A stretch of DNA of 64,000 bases, taken from NCBI GenBank assembly GCA_004335635.1, contig QAXH01006441.1, forward strand, positions 36,693 through 100,692, given 5' to 3'. The position numbers and the translations under genes were made by a program. The notes beneath the pieces were generated by a model. The model worked only from the letters and a program-made list of their open reading frames with translations. It did not search any database and was not told where the DNA came from. The stretch comes from Chloromonas sp. AAM2. Taxonomy: Eukaryota; Chlorophyta; Chlorophyceae; Chlamydomonadales; Chlamydomonadaceae. Every line of letters begins with the position of its first letter. Within the stretch, counting starts at the first letter, position 1. Below, piece after piece: positions 37,245 through 50,153 of this stretch.

Positions 37245-40200
37245 TCATTTGGCACTGCCCTCAGCTCCGACCTTGGCCATGCCCCCTAACTCCCTGACTA
37301 GCAAATCCACGTAATCTGGAGGCTGCGTTGGTTGGGGCGGGGCTGGTTGGGACGCACGTGAAGATGCCGTTTCGTCTTGTAACGATAGTGCTAGTGCTCG
37401 TCTGAACATCTCCTCTTCGTCCTCATCAGATGTGGGGCCAACATAGGCCACAGCTGCAGCGGACATGCCATCTTGCTGTACTACCACGGCTGCTGCCGCT
37501 GCTGCATGCCCCGGCCCCTGCACAGATTGCCCACTATTCTGGGACGTCTGGCCAGTCGGCAACCTACTGGATTGCACTGCCACTCCTGCTGCTACAGAAG
37601 CCGGTTTGCTCTCATGAGAGGCGTGGGCGGGCTGCTGGCTATAATTCTCTGAACTGAACTGCGCGTCTAGCAATGATGCCTGTATCGCGCGCGCTAGATC
37701 CTCCTCCTCTTCTTGCAACCGCTCCTGCTCGAGCAAGGTCTCTACGTCTTGTGATGGCGAAGCAGACAATGCATCCATCAGCGCTTCGCGTTGCAGCATC
37801 CCGGACGCGATGGAGTCCGCTTCTGACCGCGTGCTGCACGTCACACGTGCCGGCAGCACAAGGGTCAGGGTGGGTCGGCTTCTAGTAAGCCACAGGGCAA
37901 GAAAAAAGAAATTTGCCAGTTTTGGGACAGTTTGTGTGAATAGGTCTGTAATACCGCCAGGAACCATTGTGTGTCAGTAAAACATGTATATGTGCGTGTG
38001 TGTGAACCGCACATGGGGTGAAGTCTTGGACCACCAGTGACAGCAGACGCACCATTTTGTACAGAGCCACCATTGGCCATAACAAAACTGTCCCAGAACT
38101 GGCAAACATCTTTTTTTACGGAAGCAGGGCACTACGTGGTTCAGGAGACCTACGGCTACGCCTGTCTGTGCGACTGGATTGGCACAGTGCACTGAGAATT
38201 TCACACTCCAGCTGAAATTTCACACTCTGCGGCTGTGCGCTGTTATCAACAGTATGGCTAACGCCTCAGTCTGTGCAGTCAGCACTGTACAAGGAACTTC
38301 AGCGCCTACGCTGCCATGTTTGCCTACCTGACTGTTGCGAATGGCCTGGGCCCCCCGCTGCTGAGCCTCATTGAGCCCCAGGGCGCACCCTGGCCGGGCC
38401 TAGGGCCCCCCGGACTAGGCAGTGCTGGGGCCGGGCCGGAGATGCCGGTGGCCTCGCCGGCCCCTCTAGACGCGGAGGCCGCTGCCGCTGCAAACTCCTT
38501 CATGTGCTGCACGTACGTGGAATTGCCTCCTATGAGCATCTGGTCCAACTGCAGCGTGCCAATGGGGTTTGGCATTGAACGGGTTTTGCATTCAAGGGGT
38601 TTGGCATGGAAAGGGTTTTGCATCTGGGCAATGGAGTAGTGCTTGGAACAGAAAAGCGAGGGCATGGCAGGATCAGGCTGCGATGCACCAGGCAACTCCA
38701 ACCAACACGTGGCATACCGTAACCAACAGTAACGTAACTCTTCTGGCCTCTCTGGCCCTGAGCTGGCTGGCCCATGCAGGGTTTGCTTTCGTGTCCCTGG
38801 TACCAGCGCATGCATGTCTGTGCACGCACCTGTAGAGTGTGTGTAAAGAATATGGCCATGGAGTTCTTAAAGAACGCTGGCCGTGCACTGTTATGGTCCC
38901 CCTCCACCCTGCGCTCAAAGCATACGTCAAATACAGCAAAGGAAGTGGGCTCATGGGCTATTCTGCCAAGCACAGCCTGTGTGTGGGGCTTCGTTGTTGC
39001 AAATGGTAGTCTCTGGTAAAGCGACCAGCAGCATCGAGTACTGCTACAAATCATGCCTGAACTTAACTGTAACCAGCACAAGTGCTTGCCTTGCAATGTA
39101 AACCCGTGCAATCTACACAGTCAACAGCTGCATCAAGTACATGTCAGACTGCTGAGGTTTCCCTCCTGCTCCGTCCCTTGCCCAAAAAACCACACTCACT
39201 TGATGAAATTCTTATCTCCTGCGTACGCCTCGTGTAGCCTTTCTGAGTGGTGGATCTTGATGAATGAGTCTCCGGTGGCATGACCAAACAGCGCAGGAAT
39301 GAATGACTGGGGCACGACACTGAGCGGTGTGACCTGCAAATGTGCGAGGAATGTGGTGCAGCAGCAGTGGATCACACGTCCAGTGTGTATCATGGGTCGA
39401 TCTCCAGAATAGATTCTCAAGCCTGGTGCATGCTTGTCCTCGCATTGGATTATGTTCTCGTGATTTTAAAAAAATAGCTGGCATCAATCTGCGTGGCAGG
39501 TGTGTCAACTGAGCCAAACATGCCAATAGAAAAGCCTGGCAGGTGCGAATGTAGGTAGAAAAAAAGCAATACCCATTTCACTTCACCTCTGCTATGTCGA
39601 ACTCGGCCCGCTTCCGCACGGACCTCTTCATGGCTGCCAGCGCAACCTGAAGTACAGCCGCAGACACGCATGGCTTCACGAACGGCTTCACAGTGATGGA
39701 CTGCTTAGTTTGTCAGTGTGAGCTGGCCAACCAAAGCAGCAGAAGCTGGAGGCTGCTTTGTTTGTGTCACGAACTGACAGAGACTGCTTTGTTTGGAAAT
39801 GCGAACTTCCACAAATCTGACTGGCACACATCTCCCCACCTTCATGAGGGCCTTGGGCACCGGCAGCTGCTGCTCCTCCACAATCTCCATCATGAGCTCA
39901 GTCAGCGAACTGAACGGGCTGTCGAGCACCTGCATCGCAGCCACGCCACGTCCAGTGCTGAACGCTCCGGACTGCGGCACACATCCTGGGCGTGCCAACC
40001 TACAGCCTGTCCCCTCGGTGCTTTGGTGAGGCTTCAACTCAGCTGACAGTAATGGCTTTACCTTGACAACAAAATGCATACACCTTGTTGGCCTCATGCT
40101 ACTTGCCACAGGCACTGGTCGCCCACAGATGCGCACGACGCATTCAAGTTGTGAACGCCAACGCGCACTACACACTGCGTCTCTTGTCCTCCTCACCATG

Positions 40201-42128
40201 CCAGCAATGGACGGGTCCCTCTGGCTGTAGAGCAGCGCCGTGACGGCCCCCATGCTCCTGCCCCAGAGGCCTAGGGTCGACACCTGCCCTGTGGCCCGTA
40301 GGTGTCGCACTGCCACCTCCACATCGTCCACCTCGTGAGCACCCAGGCTCACCCAGTCACCATCGGACAGGCCACTGCCCTGCACACACAGATCACGTCA
40401 CATCTTTCATGACAAGCTCAGAGGGCGGCATGTTTGCTTGCGTAAGAGCTGGTGTGCTCGGGATAGACATAAGCATGCTGGTGCCTCCTTCTTTACTAGT
40501 AGTTCAGGAAAGGGGACGGGTACACAAGAGCTGCAAAGAATGCTAGCTGGTGCGCTCAGGAAAACGAAACACTGGAAGGCTGGTGCATGGAACGGATGAT
40601 GACCAGCCCCATGCATGTGCAATCAGACCAGCAGCTGCAGTAGTCGGCATGCTCATGTCATGCTTCAGCGGAGTGATTTGAATCAGGAACTGGACAGGAG
40701 AATGCGTAGAATAGTCGACGGGAAAGCCGTAGTTCTGTCTACGCCTAAAAACGGGCAATTTTTTCAATCTACGCATAGAAACGAAGAGTAGAAATGTACC
40801 GTAAAATCTACGTCTACGCCTTGAAACACTAGACATGTTTCAGTTGAGTGATTGAATCAGGAGAACTGTCATTTTGTGATGTAGGCGTTAAGCACCAACT
40901 CACCGCAAAGTCCAGTGAGAACACCGATATGCCCAGCGGCAGCAGCTGGTACAGTGCCTCTTCACAGTCCCGCCGGCTGCCGCTGTTGCAGTGGCAGTAG
41001 ATAACGCAGGGCAGCCGCCCGTCGCGCCCCTGAACCTTGTCCGGGATGTAATGAGAGCACTGGAGCTTGAAACCACGCTTGTTGACCTGCAGAACAGCGC
41101 CCAAGGTGTGCAACTGGCCGGACGATTGGCAGGTCAACAATGCAATGTATGGAGAGGATGCACGGGGTTGTATGCTGCCATCTGCCACAACAACAGCGGA
41201 GCCTGGTTGGGTCAACAAAGCTTGGGCAGAAGTGACTGGCTGGTGGCTGGACGACTCTGTCGGTATGTCTTCCGGGGTCTGGCAGAAACACCTTAGGAGC
41301 GTGGCAAGCCCCATGACACATGATGCTAGTGCATTTGTGCCTGCATGGCTGCTGCTGCTAGCTTGCTACCTTGAAGCTGCTGCCCCTGCCTATCTGAGGT
41401 TGGCTAGAAAGGTCAAGCCGTCATGAGTAGGGCTTGATGGACACACTGACACTTGCTGCCTGACAGCTGGCGATGACTGTATTTGTGGAGAGCCGACAGG
41501 GTGCTCTTGGCTAGCGTCCATGCATGAGCACGTACACGCGTGAGAACTTACAGCCTTGCCACAGTCCTGATTGTTGCTATTCCGACTGCAGCTGCACGCC
41601 CAAAGTAGAGCCCAGGCTCTGCACTCTTTGCCAACGCGGGTGCTGCTTCCACCGCACAGCAAACAGGTCGTCCTAGGCTAGTCAATGAGTTTGAAACCGT
41701 CCACGTGATCTCACGTGTGTCCCAGTTACCTACCAGCTGCAAATCCTCTCTTGTTGCAGTGTAACCTTTATAGCCAGGTAGGCTGAACTTGGCTGACCGG
41801 CCACCAATCAAGTCGTCTATAGTGTAGTCAGAGTCCCTGCAGTCATTGCAGTTGGCGTCCAAGCCAAATCGTGTCTTATGGACACGCCTTGTGCAGAGAC
41901 GAGTCAAACCCTGAGTTTGGTGGCAACACCATTCGCATTCCTGGCATGGCCCGCAGACCTATTGTATGGTGCAGCCCCAGGAGTTTAGACTACTAAATCC
42001 GAGTCACAGCTGGGATTCTCAGTTTGATGGTGCAAGCCCCATGCAGGTCTGACGTGAGCCAAAGTCACTTACCTCGGAGGACGCACGATACAGTTGACCA
42101 GCTGGTCCCATATGTCTCCGATACCCAT
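37245..42128 (-). CDS. Alpha/beta hydrolase (S33-like) with C-terminal ubiquitin-interacting motifs
   Basis: 565 residues from ten phased exons: 42073-42128, 41734-41836, 40904-41086, 40197-40379, 39840-39929, 39587-39646, 39200-39333, 38830-38908, 38328-38548, 37245-37833. It starts MGIGDIWDQLVNCIVRPPR. The fold is that of the plant cytosolic hydrolases: LPCVIYCHCNSG, then the nucleophile elbow LWGRSMGAVTALLYS, VLDSPFSSLTELM, LFGHATGDSFI (acid) and VEGDHNSARP (His). The usual HGNSG oxyanion motif reads HCNSG here. The C-terminal third is low complexity with two acidic UIM-like helices, EEEEDLARAIQASLLD and DEEEMFRRALALSLQDE, which in other proteins bind ubiquitin. The substrate is unknown. 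A MITE sits in the intron 37834-38327. Confidence 0.9.
37912..38106. mobile_element. MITE, family with GCCAGTTCTGGGACA ends
   Basis: 195-bp non-coding element. Terminal inverted repeats read TTTGCCAGTTTTGGGACAG at the left and, in reverse complement, TTTGCCAGTTCTGGGACAG at the right, with A-rich tracts outside both ends. Related copies are at 50342-50599 and about 59095-59190. No target duplication is obvious. It sits in the last hydrolase intron. Confidence 0.8.
38564..38628. repeat. Short degenerate tandem repeat in a hydrolase intron
   Basis: Four 16-17-bp units alternating GGGGTTTGGCATT and CGGGTTTTGCATT, just upstream (minus sense) of the exon 38328-38548. Confidence 0.85.
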
Positions 42129-42430
42129 CCCTGGCCGAATATCTCTTGCTCGCCTTGTCCGTTCTTACTACCGGACGGCTCGGCGGGCCTGCCCTCTAGG
42201 CCATGTAATCTGGCGGCAACACACACAGGATGGCAGTTGAAACAATCTAAGGGAGGCACGTACGAAGGACAGGGGACACACAAGGGTTTTGCGCAACTCG
42301 GCAAAGCGTTTCATCACACTTTGACGACGCTTTTCGTTAGGACAATCCAATTTTCGTTTAAACGAGCCGGCGGCTTGATCCCAACAGGTTGACTGACTGA
42401 GCACACCGTATCTTGCCATCCGGGGACCAA
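42129..42430. promoter_or_regulatory. Divergent promoter region, hydrolase / PAM68-like
   Basis: 302 bp between opposed start codons. No TATA-like or other specific motif was identified. Confidence 0.45.
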
Positions 42431-43803
42431 ATGACGTTTGCACTTTTGCAGCCCGTCGGCTTGACCCGTGCCCATGTTCAGTGTCATGCAAAGAAGGTGA
42501 GCCAACGCAAGCTGAGCAGATGGCCTACAGAAAATCAACCGCCAGCTCCATCAGAGGAGAATTCGCATGTGTGCCGACTCACTCATGATGTGCCACCTCT
42601 GCACATTGCACTAGTTCTCGTACTTAGCTCAAGCATTGCGATGTTAATGGAATAATGGGCGACTACTGGAAAGATTTGCATGCTTTTCCCTTCTCAACTG
42701 AAGCAAGAAAATGGCAAGCACAATGCAATGCCATGTGCTTGGGGTTCCATGCAGGTGAATGACCGAGGGAAGGTTTCCAGCCGTCCGGGACCGTTATCTC
42801 CCAAAGAAAGCAAGCGAAGGGCGGACGAAGCCAAGAAACTGGCGAGGGAGCAAGCCAGCGCAGCTGGCACGACCGCACCTGCCAGCTCTGAACCAGCCAG
42901 CCCATCGAGCAGCACCAATTCGCAGCTGCCTGCCAGCCCACCTTCTGCACAGGCTAGCAGCTCAGCAACTCAACCAGCGCCCCATCAGGCAATGAATGCA
43001 CCACGTGCGACTCCTAGCAACTCGCCGGCAGTGACACCTCAAGTTGTCGTGGACAGAATTTTCTCCAGAATGGCAAGTACACTGATTGCACGGTGCAGGT
43101 CATCCGTCTCACAAATTTCACCTCTACAGCACTCACATATCGACTGCACCTAGGCACCATTTCAGTTGAAATCCGTGTGTTTGGCTGTGCCTCGCAGGTG
43201 ACCTGTGCGCTGATCCCAGTGGCCGTAGGTATTGCACTGCTCACCGGCGTTTTCTTCCTCAAAAAGCAAGGGGGAGACGATTTCCCTATGTGGCCCGCGT
43301 ACCTGTCACAGGGCTTCACGCTTATGGGTGGACTACTGGGTAGGTCAAGGGCGTGTAGAACAGCCTGGGAATTCAGTCATTAATCACAGGGTTGAGTGGT
43401 GAGCATCCAGGGTCAGCTGTGTGGCTGATTCAAATTCCAGTAGCAGAGGCCAAAGGTATGCTGAGCCGGCCGTGTTGTGGCAGACGCAGAAATGATAGCT
43501 TGCGGCATAGTCCTTGCAAGCAGGTGCCACAGGCAGGATCAGTTGTGTGTTGCTGTGTGTCCGTTCGCGACCACCTTGCACTAAGTAACTACCAATGCTG
43601 ACCCAGGCAGCCATAACCCCCTGTTCATTACTATGCGTACCATTCTGAAGGTGTGCTAACAAAGGTGTGCACCCGTGCTTGCAGGCATATCATACGGTGC
43701 CCTGTCTGCCAGCTGGGACCCGTCCCGGGAGGGCAGCCGTGTGGGGTGGACTGAGTTCAGGGCCAACCTGCCCATCTTTCTCAACAAGGACAAGAGCCAA
43801 TAA
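42431..43803 (+). CDS. PAM68: PAM68-like photosystem II assembly factor (thylakoid membrane)
   Basis: PAM68 proteins help early photosystem II assembly in the thylakoid membrane. Exons 42431-42496, 42755-43072, 43198-43339, 43685-43803 encode 214 residues. MTFALLQPVGLTRAHVQ is a plausible plastid transit peptide. A basic then Ser/Pro/Ala-rich stretch follows (SPKESKRRADEAKKLAREQ onward), then VVDRIFSRM, a first membrane segment VTCALIPVAVGIALLTGVFF, a short loop KKQGGDDFPMWP, a second membrane segment YLSQGFTLMGGLLGISYGAL, and the diagnostic tail SWDPSREGSRVGWTEFRAN, which matches the SWDP.REGS..GW.E signature of the family. The intron after codon 128 starts GCAAGT, a GC-AG intron, because no GT donor keeps phase. 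Confidence 0.9.
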
Positions 43804-44941
43804 GTTCTCAGACGGCTTCCAAGGACGAGTCACGCATTGAGTGCTGAACGACACTCTGTGTTGCAGAGCTGGCGTCTTAGGCACGCCTTTGAGCTTGTGA
43901 CCATAGTGCTTTGGCACCTCAATTCAAACAGCACAGTAGGAGCAGTAGTGATACTTGTGTGAAGGTACTCCAGTCATGATGATTGGTGTAATAACTAGGA
44001 GTACAATGACAGGCTGGTAGATGCTCTGCATCTTGGAAGGAGTTAGGTAGGTGACCAAATCTCTACTTGCCACCTCTGTGGTGCCATACCTTGTCATGGG
44101 CCGCTTCCTGGCATTATGTGTGCGCCTCCACTTTTCCCTTTGGACCAACTTCACGTTCTTGGTGTTTCGGTATGTTGATGCACATGGTTGTTATCGACGA
44201 GTTAGCAGCAGGCTGAACTGACACGCGCACACTCGGACCAAAACCATGATGGCTACATTTGTGGACTCACTTACGATGTTCCAAACTGGCCTGTTGGTCT
44301 GCGTAAAGTGATAATCTTTGTGTGCTGATGATTACGGTGCGGACCTGCTTGGATGTACGCAGCAGGGTGTGCCTTGAAACGAAGGCTGTGTTCAGACGGA
44401 CCGCTATGCACGTTCAGTTCTGTGCCTTGCGTTGTAAAAAGGATGAGTTATCAGTGATGCTCAAGCTGCTCAATGTTGGGCTTTCTGCATCCGCCAATTG
44501 CAGAGTCCGTGCGGCTGCGCACCTGCTGTCACCATCATGTTGTGAATTAATGCAAGATCCTTGGCTTGATCGGATTGCACACTGCACATAGCCAGGCATG
44601 ATCAGGGGTTAAATGAATGTGAGCGTTGTGTCGACTCATACTCGTACACCCTGCTAGCCATTCTGGCATCACTGAAGAATCTCCATACTGCACCTCAGTT
44701 AGAAGTGCTGCCTTGTGATGCGTATGACAATGATCACTGCCTGCTTCAAAGTTAGAGATTGGATCAGGCTCGTTCCTTCCAAACTCGGGCTCCAAACACG
44801 TCCTGGCTGACTGACAAACAGGCACGCCTCCGTTTAAACAGGGAGTAACCGTCGATTTCAAAATATGAACGGTTGTTCCTCAGCCGTTGGATTTGGGGAC
44901 ACACGGCTGGTGGCCTCGCTGCATTGCGTACGCATAGCAGG
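43804..44941. other. Intergenic region, PAM68-like to augmin-like gene
   Basis: 1.1 kb with no supported exon. It contains a TGTAA at about 43987, fitting the PAM68-like 3' end, and presumably the promoter of the next gene. Confidence 0.5.
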
Positions 44942-47900
44942 ATGCAAGACGCGAACGGCCCAACCTCCGACCAGGCCCGACGGCCTGGCGCGGACAGCAA
45001 GCTCAGGCTTGACCTGCTGCGGATTGCGGACGAGGGCACCTTGGATTTTGGAGCCTGCAACATTTCCAGCCCGCATGTCAGCCTGGCCACCCAATCTGCA
45101 GCTGCAGAAACGCGCATGCTATCTCCCGCAGCATCCTCATACGTCAGCAAGCACTTGGCCAGGCAGATGGCCTTAGGCAAGTCCCCCAGGCCTGCAGCCA
45201 GACAAGACCAGCCTACACAGCCAGACACCAGACCAGCTGAAATGGACCAAGGTACGCAGCAAGCATTCACTGCGTCAAATGCAGAAACAGGCATGGCGCC
45301 TAGACAGGCGCCCGACACCCAGCCAAGCAACTCTGCTGCTGCCAGCAGTAGCAGCACGTTCGTCGTTCCCAAGCTGTTTGAGGACACTGCCCCATCTTCT
45401 ACAGGACAGCACAGCAGCAGTTCAGCACAGGCTTCCTCAGGTTCCAAGACAGCACGGGCAGGGCCCTCCATGCTACATAGAAAGGGTCAGCACCCTGTGG
45501 GAATGGCGAGCACTTCAAGCCTGTTCACAAGCAGCGGCCCAGAAGCGTTCAGAAACCTGTCAGATTCTACCACACCATCAGCAGCAGGTAGGACCAATGG
45601 GTGTGGAATGCATGTCAATCTTGCAGGTCGGACGTGTAGTGAGACCCATGCTTCTGACAAGTAGCTGGCAGGCACACCGTGTCGGTGAAGCATGCATGCA
45701 GCGTCCACGCATGACTGGAGCCGTGCATGCAAGGCAAGTGTATGGCATAACATTCTGCCCACAAAGACATGCCCATCATGCTTGACCATCATGCAGAGCT
45801 TTCATGCTGCATGCCTGCAGGACATCGTGCAGAGCACGTGTACCATGCATGCACTGCTGCTCTGCAGCCTGCAGAAACGTTCCACGCACGACGTCCAGGG
45901 CTGCACTGCATTATTGTGCAAGATTGTGCAAGTAAGCCCGCCTCGTACACGTGCATACCCCTGCCTGCCATGCAGCGCTAGATCGGAAGGAGCAGCTGAA
46001 GCAGTACTTGGCGCAGAAAGCAGCCCGGGCAGCTGCCGGTGGTACTGGAGCCCTGGTGGCGGGTGGCGGCAGCGATGTGGTGCCCGCGGCAACAAGACGC
46101 TTCTCTTCAGGCCCTGCTCGTGTGGCCACTCGGCCGCCCATGCCCAGCGCCCAGCCCTCACGCCCTGCAGCACTCAACACAGGTCAGGTGCACACGCATG
46201 CATGGGTATGGGTGGTGGATAAGCAGAGGGTGGGCAGGGGCGCGTGCACCGCCTATTAGACATGTTCTATGCAGAAAAGTGAGCCAAGACTTTCCTTTTG
46301 CTTGACAATCCTCGTCCTACCTTGAACGTCACTAGACCATTGACTGCCTGCGCTGACTGACAATGCTATGCGGAGGATTCATGCTGCTACTGCAAGTTGC
46401 TGAATGTGTGGGTCTTTTGGTGTTGCAAGCACTGTCGCACAGCAGAGCAGTATCGTCGTTATGACGTAGCAAGGTCACTGACGTAAGCACTCTATTTGCT
46501 GGCATTGCTGCAGTCGCTGCCATCAATCACGCCGCCACTCTGCCGCTGCCCCCTGGAGACGAGGGTCTCTTGGAGGGCCCGCCCAGCCCGGTGTCCAAGG
46601 TTACCGCTGCTGCAGAACCCCAGCCGGTGCAGGTGAGCACCAGCAGCATCAGCAGCGCTAGATTTCGTGTCAGAGATGATATGCGCACTACGTTCAATAC
46701 CACAGTGTGTGCAGATGCAAAGGTTGCTGGAAGGGTTGCGAGTCGAACTGGTATTTCTCCTCCGGCCACAGCACACCATACACCGTCACGGTCGTATGCA
46801 ATCAGTTGGCGGCAATCGGATTGCTGGGTGACCTGAGCTTTTCCGACCTTACCCGCAGCGCACTCGTCCGTCACAAGCACATGAGCTGATCACTGCCAAG
46901 GCGCCCCTTGCCCTCCACGGTCGCTTCAGCCTGGGCGGCGTGGGGTCCGCTGCAGCGCCCACCAGCCGCGGCACAGGCTCTGCATCCTCCTCTGGCCTCT
47001 ACGTGCCGCGCAGCATTGCTCCGGGCTCAGGGGGTGGCTCACTGCCGACTTCTTTTGGAGGCGCAGGGCCCAGTGTGGGATCTGTTAGTCATGCCGGTGT
47101 GGCGGGTCAGGGAAGTGGGGACGTGCGAGCGGAGATCCGCGCCTTGAGGCTTCAGGAGCTGCAGTGGCGGTACATCAACGCGCGCATGGAACAGGCACTG
47201 GAATCACGCAAACAGCAGGTCAGTCCGGGTAGACCTTTCACTGCGCCGTGTCTCTGCGCCTGTGTCTTTGCGTCCGTTTGTCAGGCGAGTTGACTGCAGC
47301 ACATGGTGCTCAGGTTTCAGGCAGGGCATGGACCATCTGAGTGGGTTTATGAGCCTGCACCTGGTCAAGTATTTGCCTGCTGGAATGAAGTGGGATCGAC
47401 GGGGTCTGCGTGCACCCGTTCAAGTGCTTGTCTCTTCTGCTAGGATTAATCGGAACTGCTGTTCAAGCAAAATGGTGTGTCTTGTTTGCAGGGTGAGCAT
47501 GCGTTGGCTGCCTGTGTGCTGGCCACCAGCCAGTTGGAGCGGAGTACAGCTGAGGCCACCGCCCAGCAGAACCGGCAGCTGCAGCAGCAGCGGGCGGTGG
47601 AGGCCGCACAGGCCCTGCAGCCCCTGCTGCAGCCCTTCATGCAACTGCAGGTGCGCAACACTTGTGACTGCTGTTTGTGAGAAGAGATAGAAATCATTAA
47701 GGAACAGCAGCACAGCAAGTGCCGTGTTATACATCGTGGCTGTAGGCGCCGGCTCACTCCTGTTGGCTCTATCACAGGTTTACCTTGCTTGATTCCCTGG
47801 CCTCAGCACATAGGCAAAGCCACACCAATACAGTAAGTGCCACAGGCTGCATCGTTGCTGTAGGCACCAGCTCAGTACTGCTCACCCTAACCATCAGTGG

Positions 47901-50153
47901 TTTCCTTGCGAAAATCTAATCTCCGTCCCTCCAGCATCCAGTTTCATTCCACATGGGGCAAATGACGCAGGTTTCCCAGCTTGCCCCAAGCGTCGTTTGG
48001 TGCATTGTTGCTGTGAGCACCATCACGTCAGCATGCTGTCCCAAGCTTGCTGCTGTAACACACTGATGTGTCACCTGTATCATTCACAGGCGCAAACCGG
48101 CAGCCCAGACAGCGTGTTGCAGCACGTGGCCCAGGGTCTGGTGCACTCGCTGACCCGCATCCCCCTGGTGGCGGGGGCGGTGTGCGGGGACACTAAGGAG
48201 GCGGACCTTGAGGCCCTCGAGCAGGCAATGACCAGGTGGGCAAGGGAGCAGGCACGGCCTGAATAATCCTGATTATGCAGTGAATGGGGTAAGTGTGAGG
48301 AGGTAGGTGAAAGGCCAGGCCGACAGGGCGTGAAACAACGTGTGCTGGAAGCAGATCACGCGGGCGGACCATGATCAGGTGCATGGATATATGTCCACAC
48401 TGGACAGGATCCGTGTTGATGACTTGACAAGTACAGTCAAGGCTGGTTGTAAGTTGACTGGTCGTATCGTCATGCACATGCGCTCCTCAAGCCCAGCTGT
48501 GTTGTTGGCCGCGGTCCTCCGCTTCTGAGGCCTCAGATGCACCTGCTCCTGTGCTATGCCGTGCAGGGGCCTGGACGTGCTGATGCACATCGACTTCTGC
48601 ATGGAGCCCCTCATGGCGACGACCAGTGAAGACCTGGGTGCAGCGGCGGATTCACACATGGCAGTGGATGGCAGTACGGAGCCTGCATCAAACCGTGTGG
48701 CCATCCCGACAGCCACGATCCTCACACAGCTTGTGACACACCTCAAGGGAGAGGTAAGGGCAAGGGTATGGATCCTCACATAGCTTGTGACACACCTCAN
48801 NNNNNNNNNNNNNNNNNNNNNNNNNNNNNNNNNNNNNNNNNNNNNNNNNNNNNNNNNNNNNNNNNNNNNNNNNNNNNNNNNNNNNNNNNNNNNNNNNNNN
48901 NNNNNNNNNNNNNNNNNNNNNNNNNNNNNNNNNNNNNNNNNNNNNNNNNNNNNNNNNNNNNNNNNNNNNNNNNNNNNNNNNNNNNNNNNNNNNNNNNNNN
49001 NNNNNNNNNNNNNNNNNNNNNNNNNNNNNNNNNNNNNNNNNNNNNNNNNNNNNNNNNNNNNNNNNNNNNNNNNNNNNNNNNNNNNNNNNNNNNNNNNNNN
49101 NNNNNNNNNNNNNNNNNNNNNNNNNNNNNNNNNNNNNNNNNNNNNNNNNNNNNNNNNNNNNNNNNNNNNNNNNNNNNNNNNNNNNNNNNNNNNNNNNNNN
49201 NNNNNNNNNNNNNNNNNNNNNNNNNNNNNNNNNNNNNNNNNNNNNNNNNNNNNNNNNNNNNNNNNNNNNNNNNNNNNNNNNNNNNNNNNNNNNNNNNNNN
49301 NNNNNNNNNNNNNNNNNNNNNNNNNNNNNNNNNNNNNNNNNNNNNNNNNNNNNNNNNNNNNNNNNNNNNNNNNNNNNNNNNNNNNNNNNNNNNNNNNNNN
49401 NNNNNNNNNNNNNNNNNNNNNNNNNNNNNNNNNNNNNNNNNNNNNNNNNNNNNNNNNNNNNNNNNNNNNNNNNNNNNNNNNNNNNNNNNNNNNNNNNNNN
49501 NNNNNGGCAAGGGTATGGATCCTCACACAGCTTGTGACACACCTCAAGGGAGAGGTAAGGGCAAGGGGATGGATCCTCACACAGCTTGTGACACACCTCA
49601 AGGGAGAGGTAAGGGAAAGGGTATGGATCCTCACACAGCTTGTGACACACCTCAAGGGAGAGGTAAGAGAAAGGGGATGGGAACATGCCTGCTATGAAGG
49701 CTGACGCCTGTGAAGTGTAACAACAAAGAAAACTGACTGATTCGCCTAGCTTCTGATGAGTCGCACATCAATTGAGAGGCAGGGCATCAAGTTCTCTGGA
49801 GGAACAGGCGAGGAGGACAGGAAACTGACCAGACGGAACAAAGAATTGACGAAGTGTGTTGCCTTGGAGGCAAGTGGGAGTCAAGACGTGTGGCTTGTGT
49901 CAACACTCACATAAAACTGCCCGTTGCCTAGTGGAGAATGCATAAAGAACTGCATTGGTACATCCTGATTGCCCGTTATGCCAAGTTCCACTCATGCTGA
50001 CTATCCTGGCCATGTGCCCTGCCGCAGGTATCTGCCCTGGGCACTGTGCGTCAGCTGATGGACCTTCTGCGCTCCAAACAGCTGCAGCTCAACAGCTACC
50101 AGGCACAGCTCGTGCAGATGGCGCGCAGGCAACAGCAGACGCAACAGGCATGA
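44942..50153 (+). CDS. Augmin subunit 8 / QWRF-motif family microtubule protein
   Basis: Augmin (HAUS) recruits gamma-tubulin to existing microtubules; plant AUG8/QWRF proteins bind microtubules by a basic disordered N-terminus. Exons 44942-45587, 45976-46182, 46514-46632, 46859-47218, 47492-47650, 48090-48235, 48567-48753 and 50028-50153 give 649 residues if the first donor of the minisatellite is used. The N-terminal two thirds are disordered Ser/Ala/Pro-rich. The signature helix is EIRALRLQELQWRYINAR (QWRY for QWRF), followed by helical ATSQLERSTAEATAQQNRQL, SLTRIPLVAGAVCGDTKEAD and a C-terminal coil VRQLMDLLRSKQLQLNSYQA. The start is the first ATG in frame; an upstream exon is possible. 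Sequence 48800-49505 is unknown, so extra exon sequence there cannot be excluded. Confidence 0.78.
48714..49680 (+). repeat. 54-bp minisatellite spanning an exon end and 5' splice site
   Basis: Unit of 54 bp (18 codons) beginning ATCCTCACACAGCTTGTGAC and ending in the intronic GGTATGG. The first unit is the 3' end of the augmin-like exon (ILTQLVTHLKGE) with its donor GAG|GTAAGG; later units repeat both. One partial unit and at least three full ones are visible on either side of the gap. The second unit has a TAG in place of CAG; the visible distal units are open in the exon frame. Confidence 0.95.
48800..49505. other. Assembly gap (706 N)
   Basis: The run of N lies wholly inside the 54-bp minisatellite. 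True length and copy number are therefore unknown. Confidence 1.

Noticed and set aside
44942..45664. Reading the augmin-like first exon as a complete 263-residue gene
   Set aside because: A good donor at 45588 restores phase with downstream exons carrying the QWRY motif; the rest of the open frame is intron.
48375..49704. Open frames of 240-426 codons on both strands
   Set aside because: Most of their length is the N gap, which contains no information.
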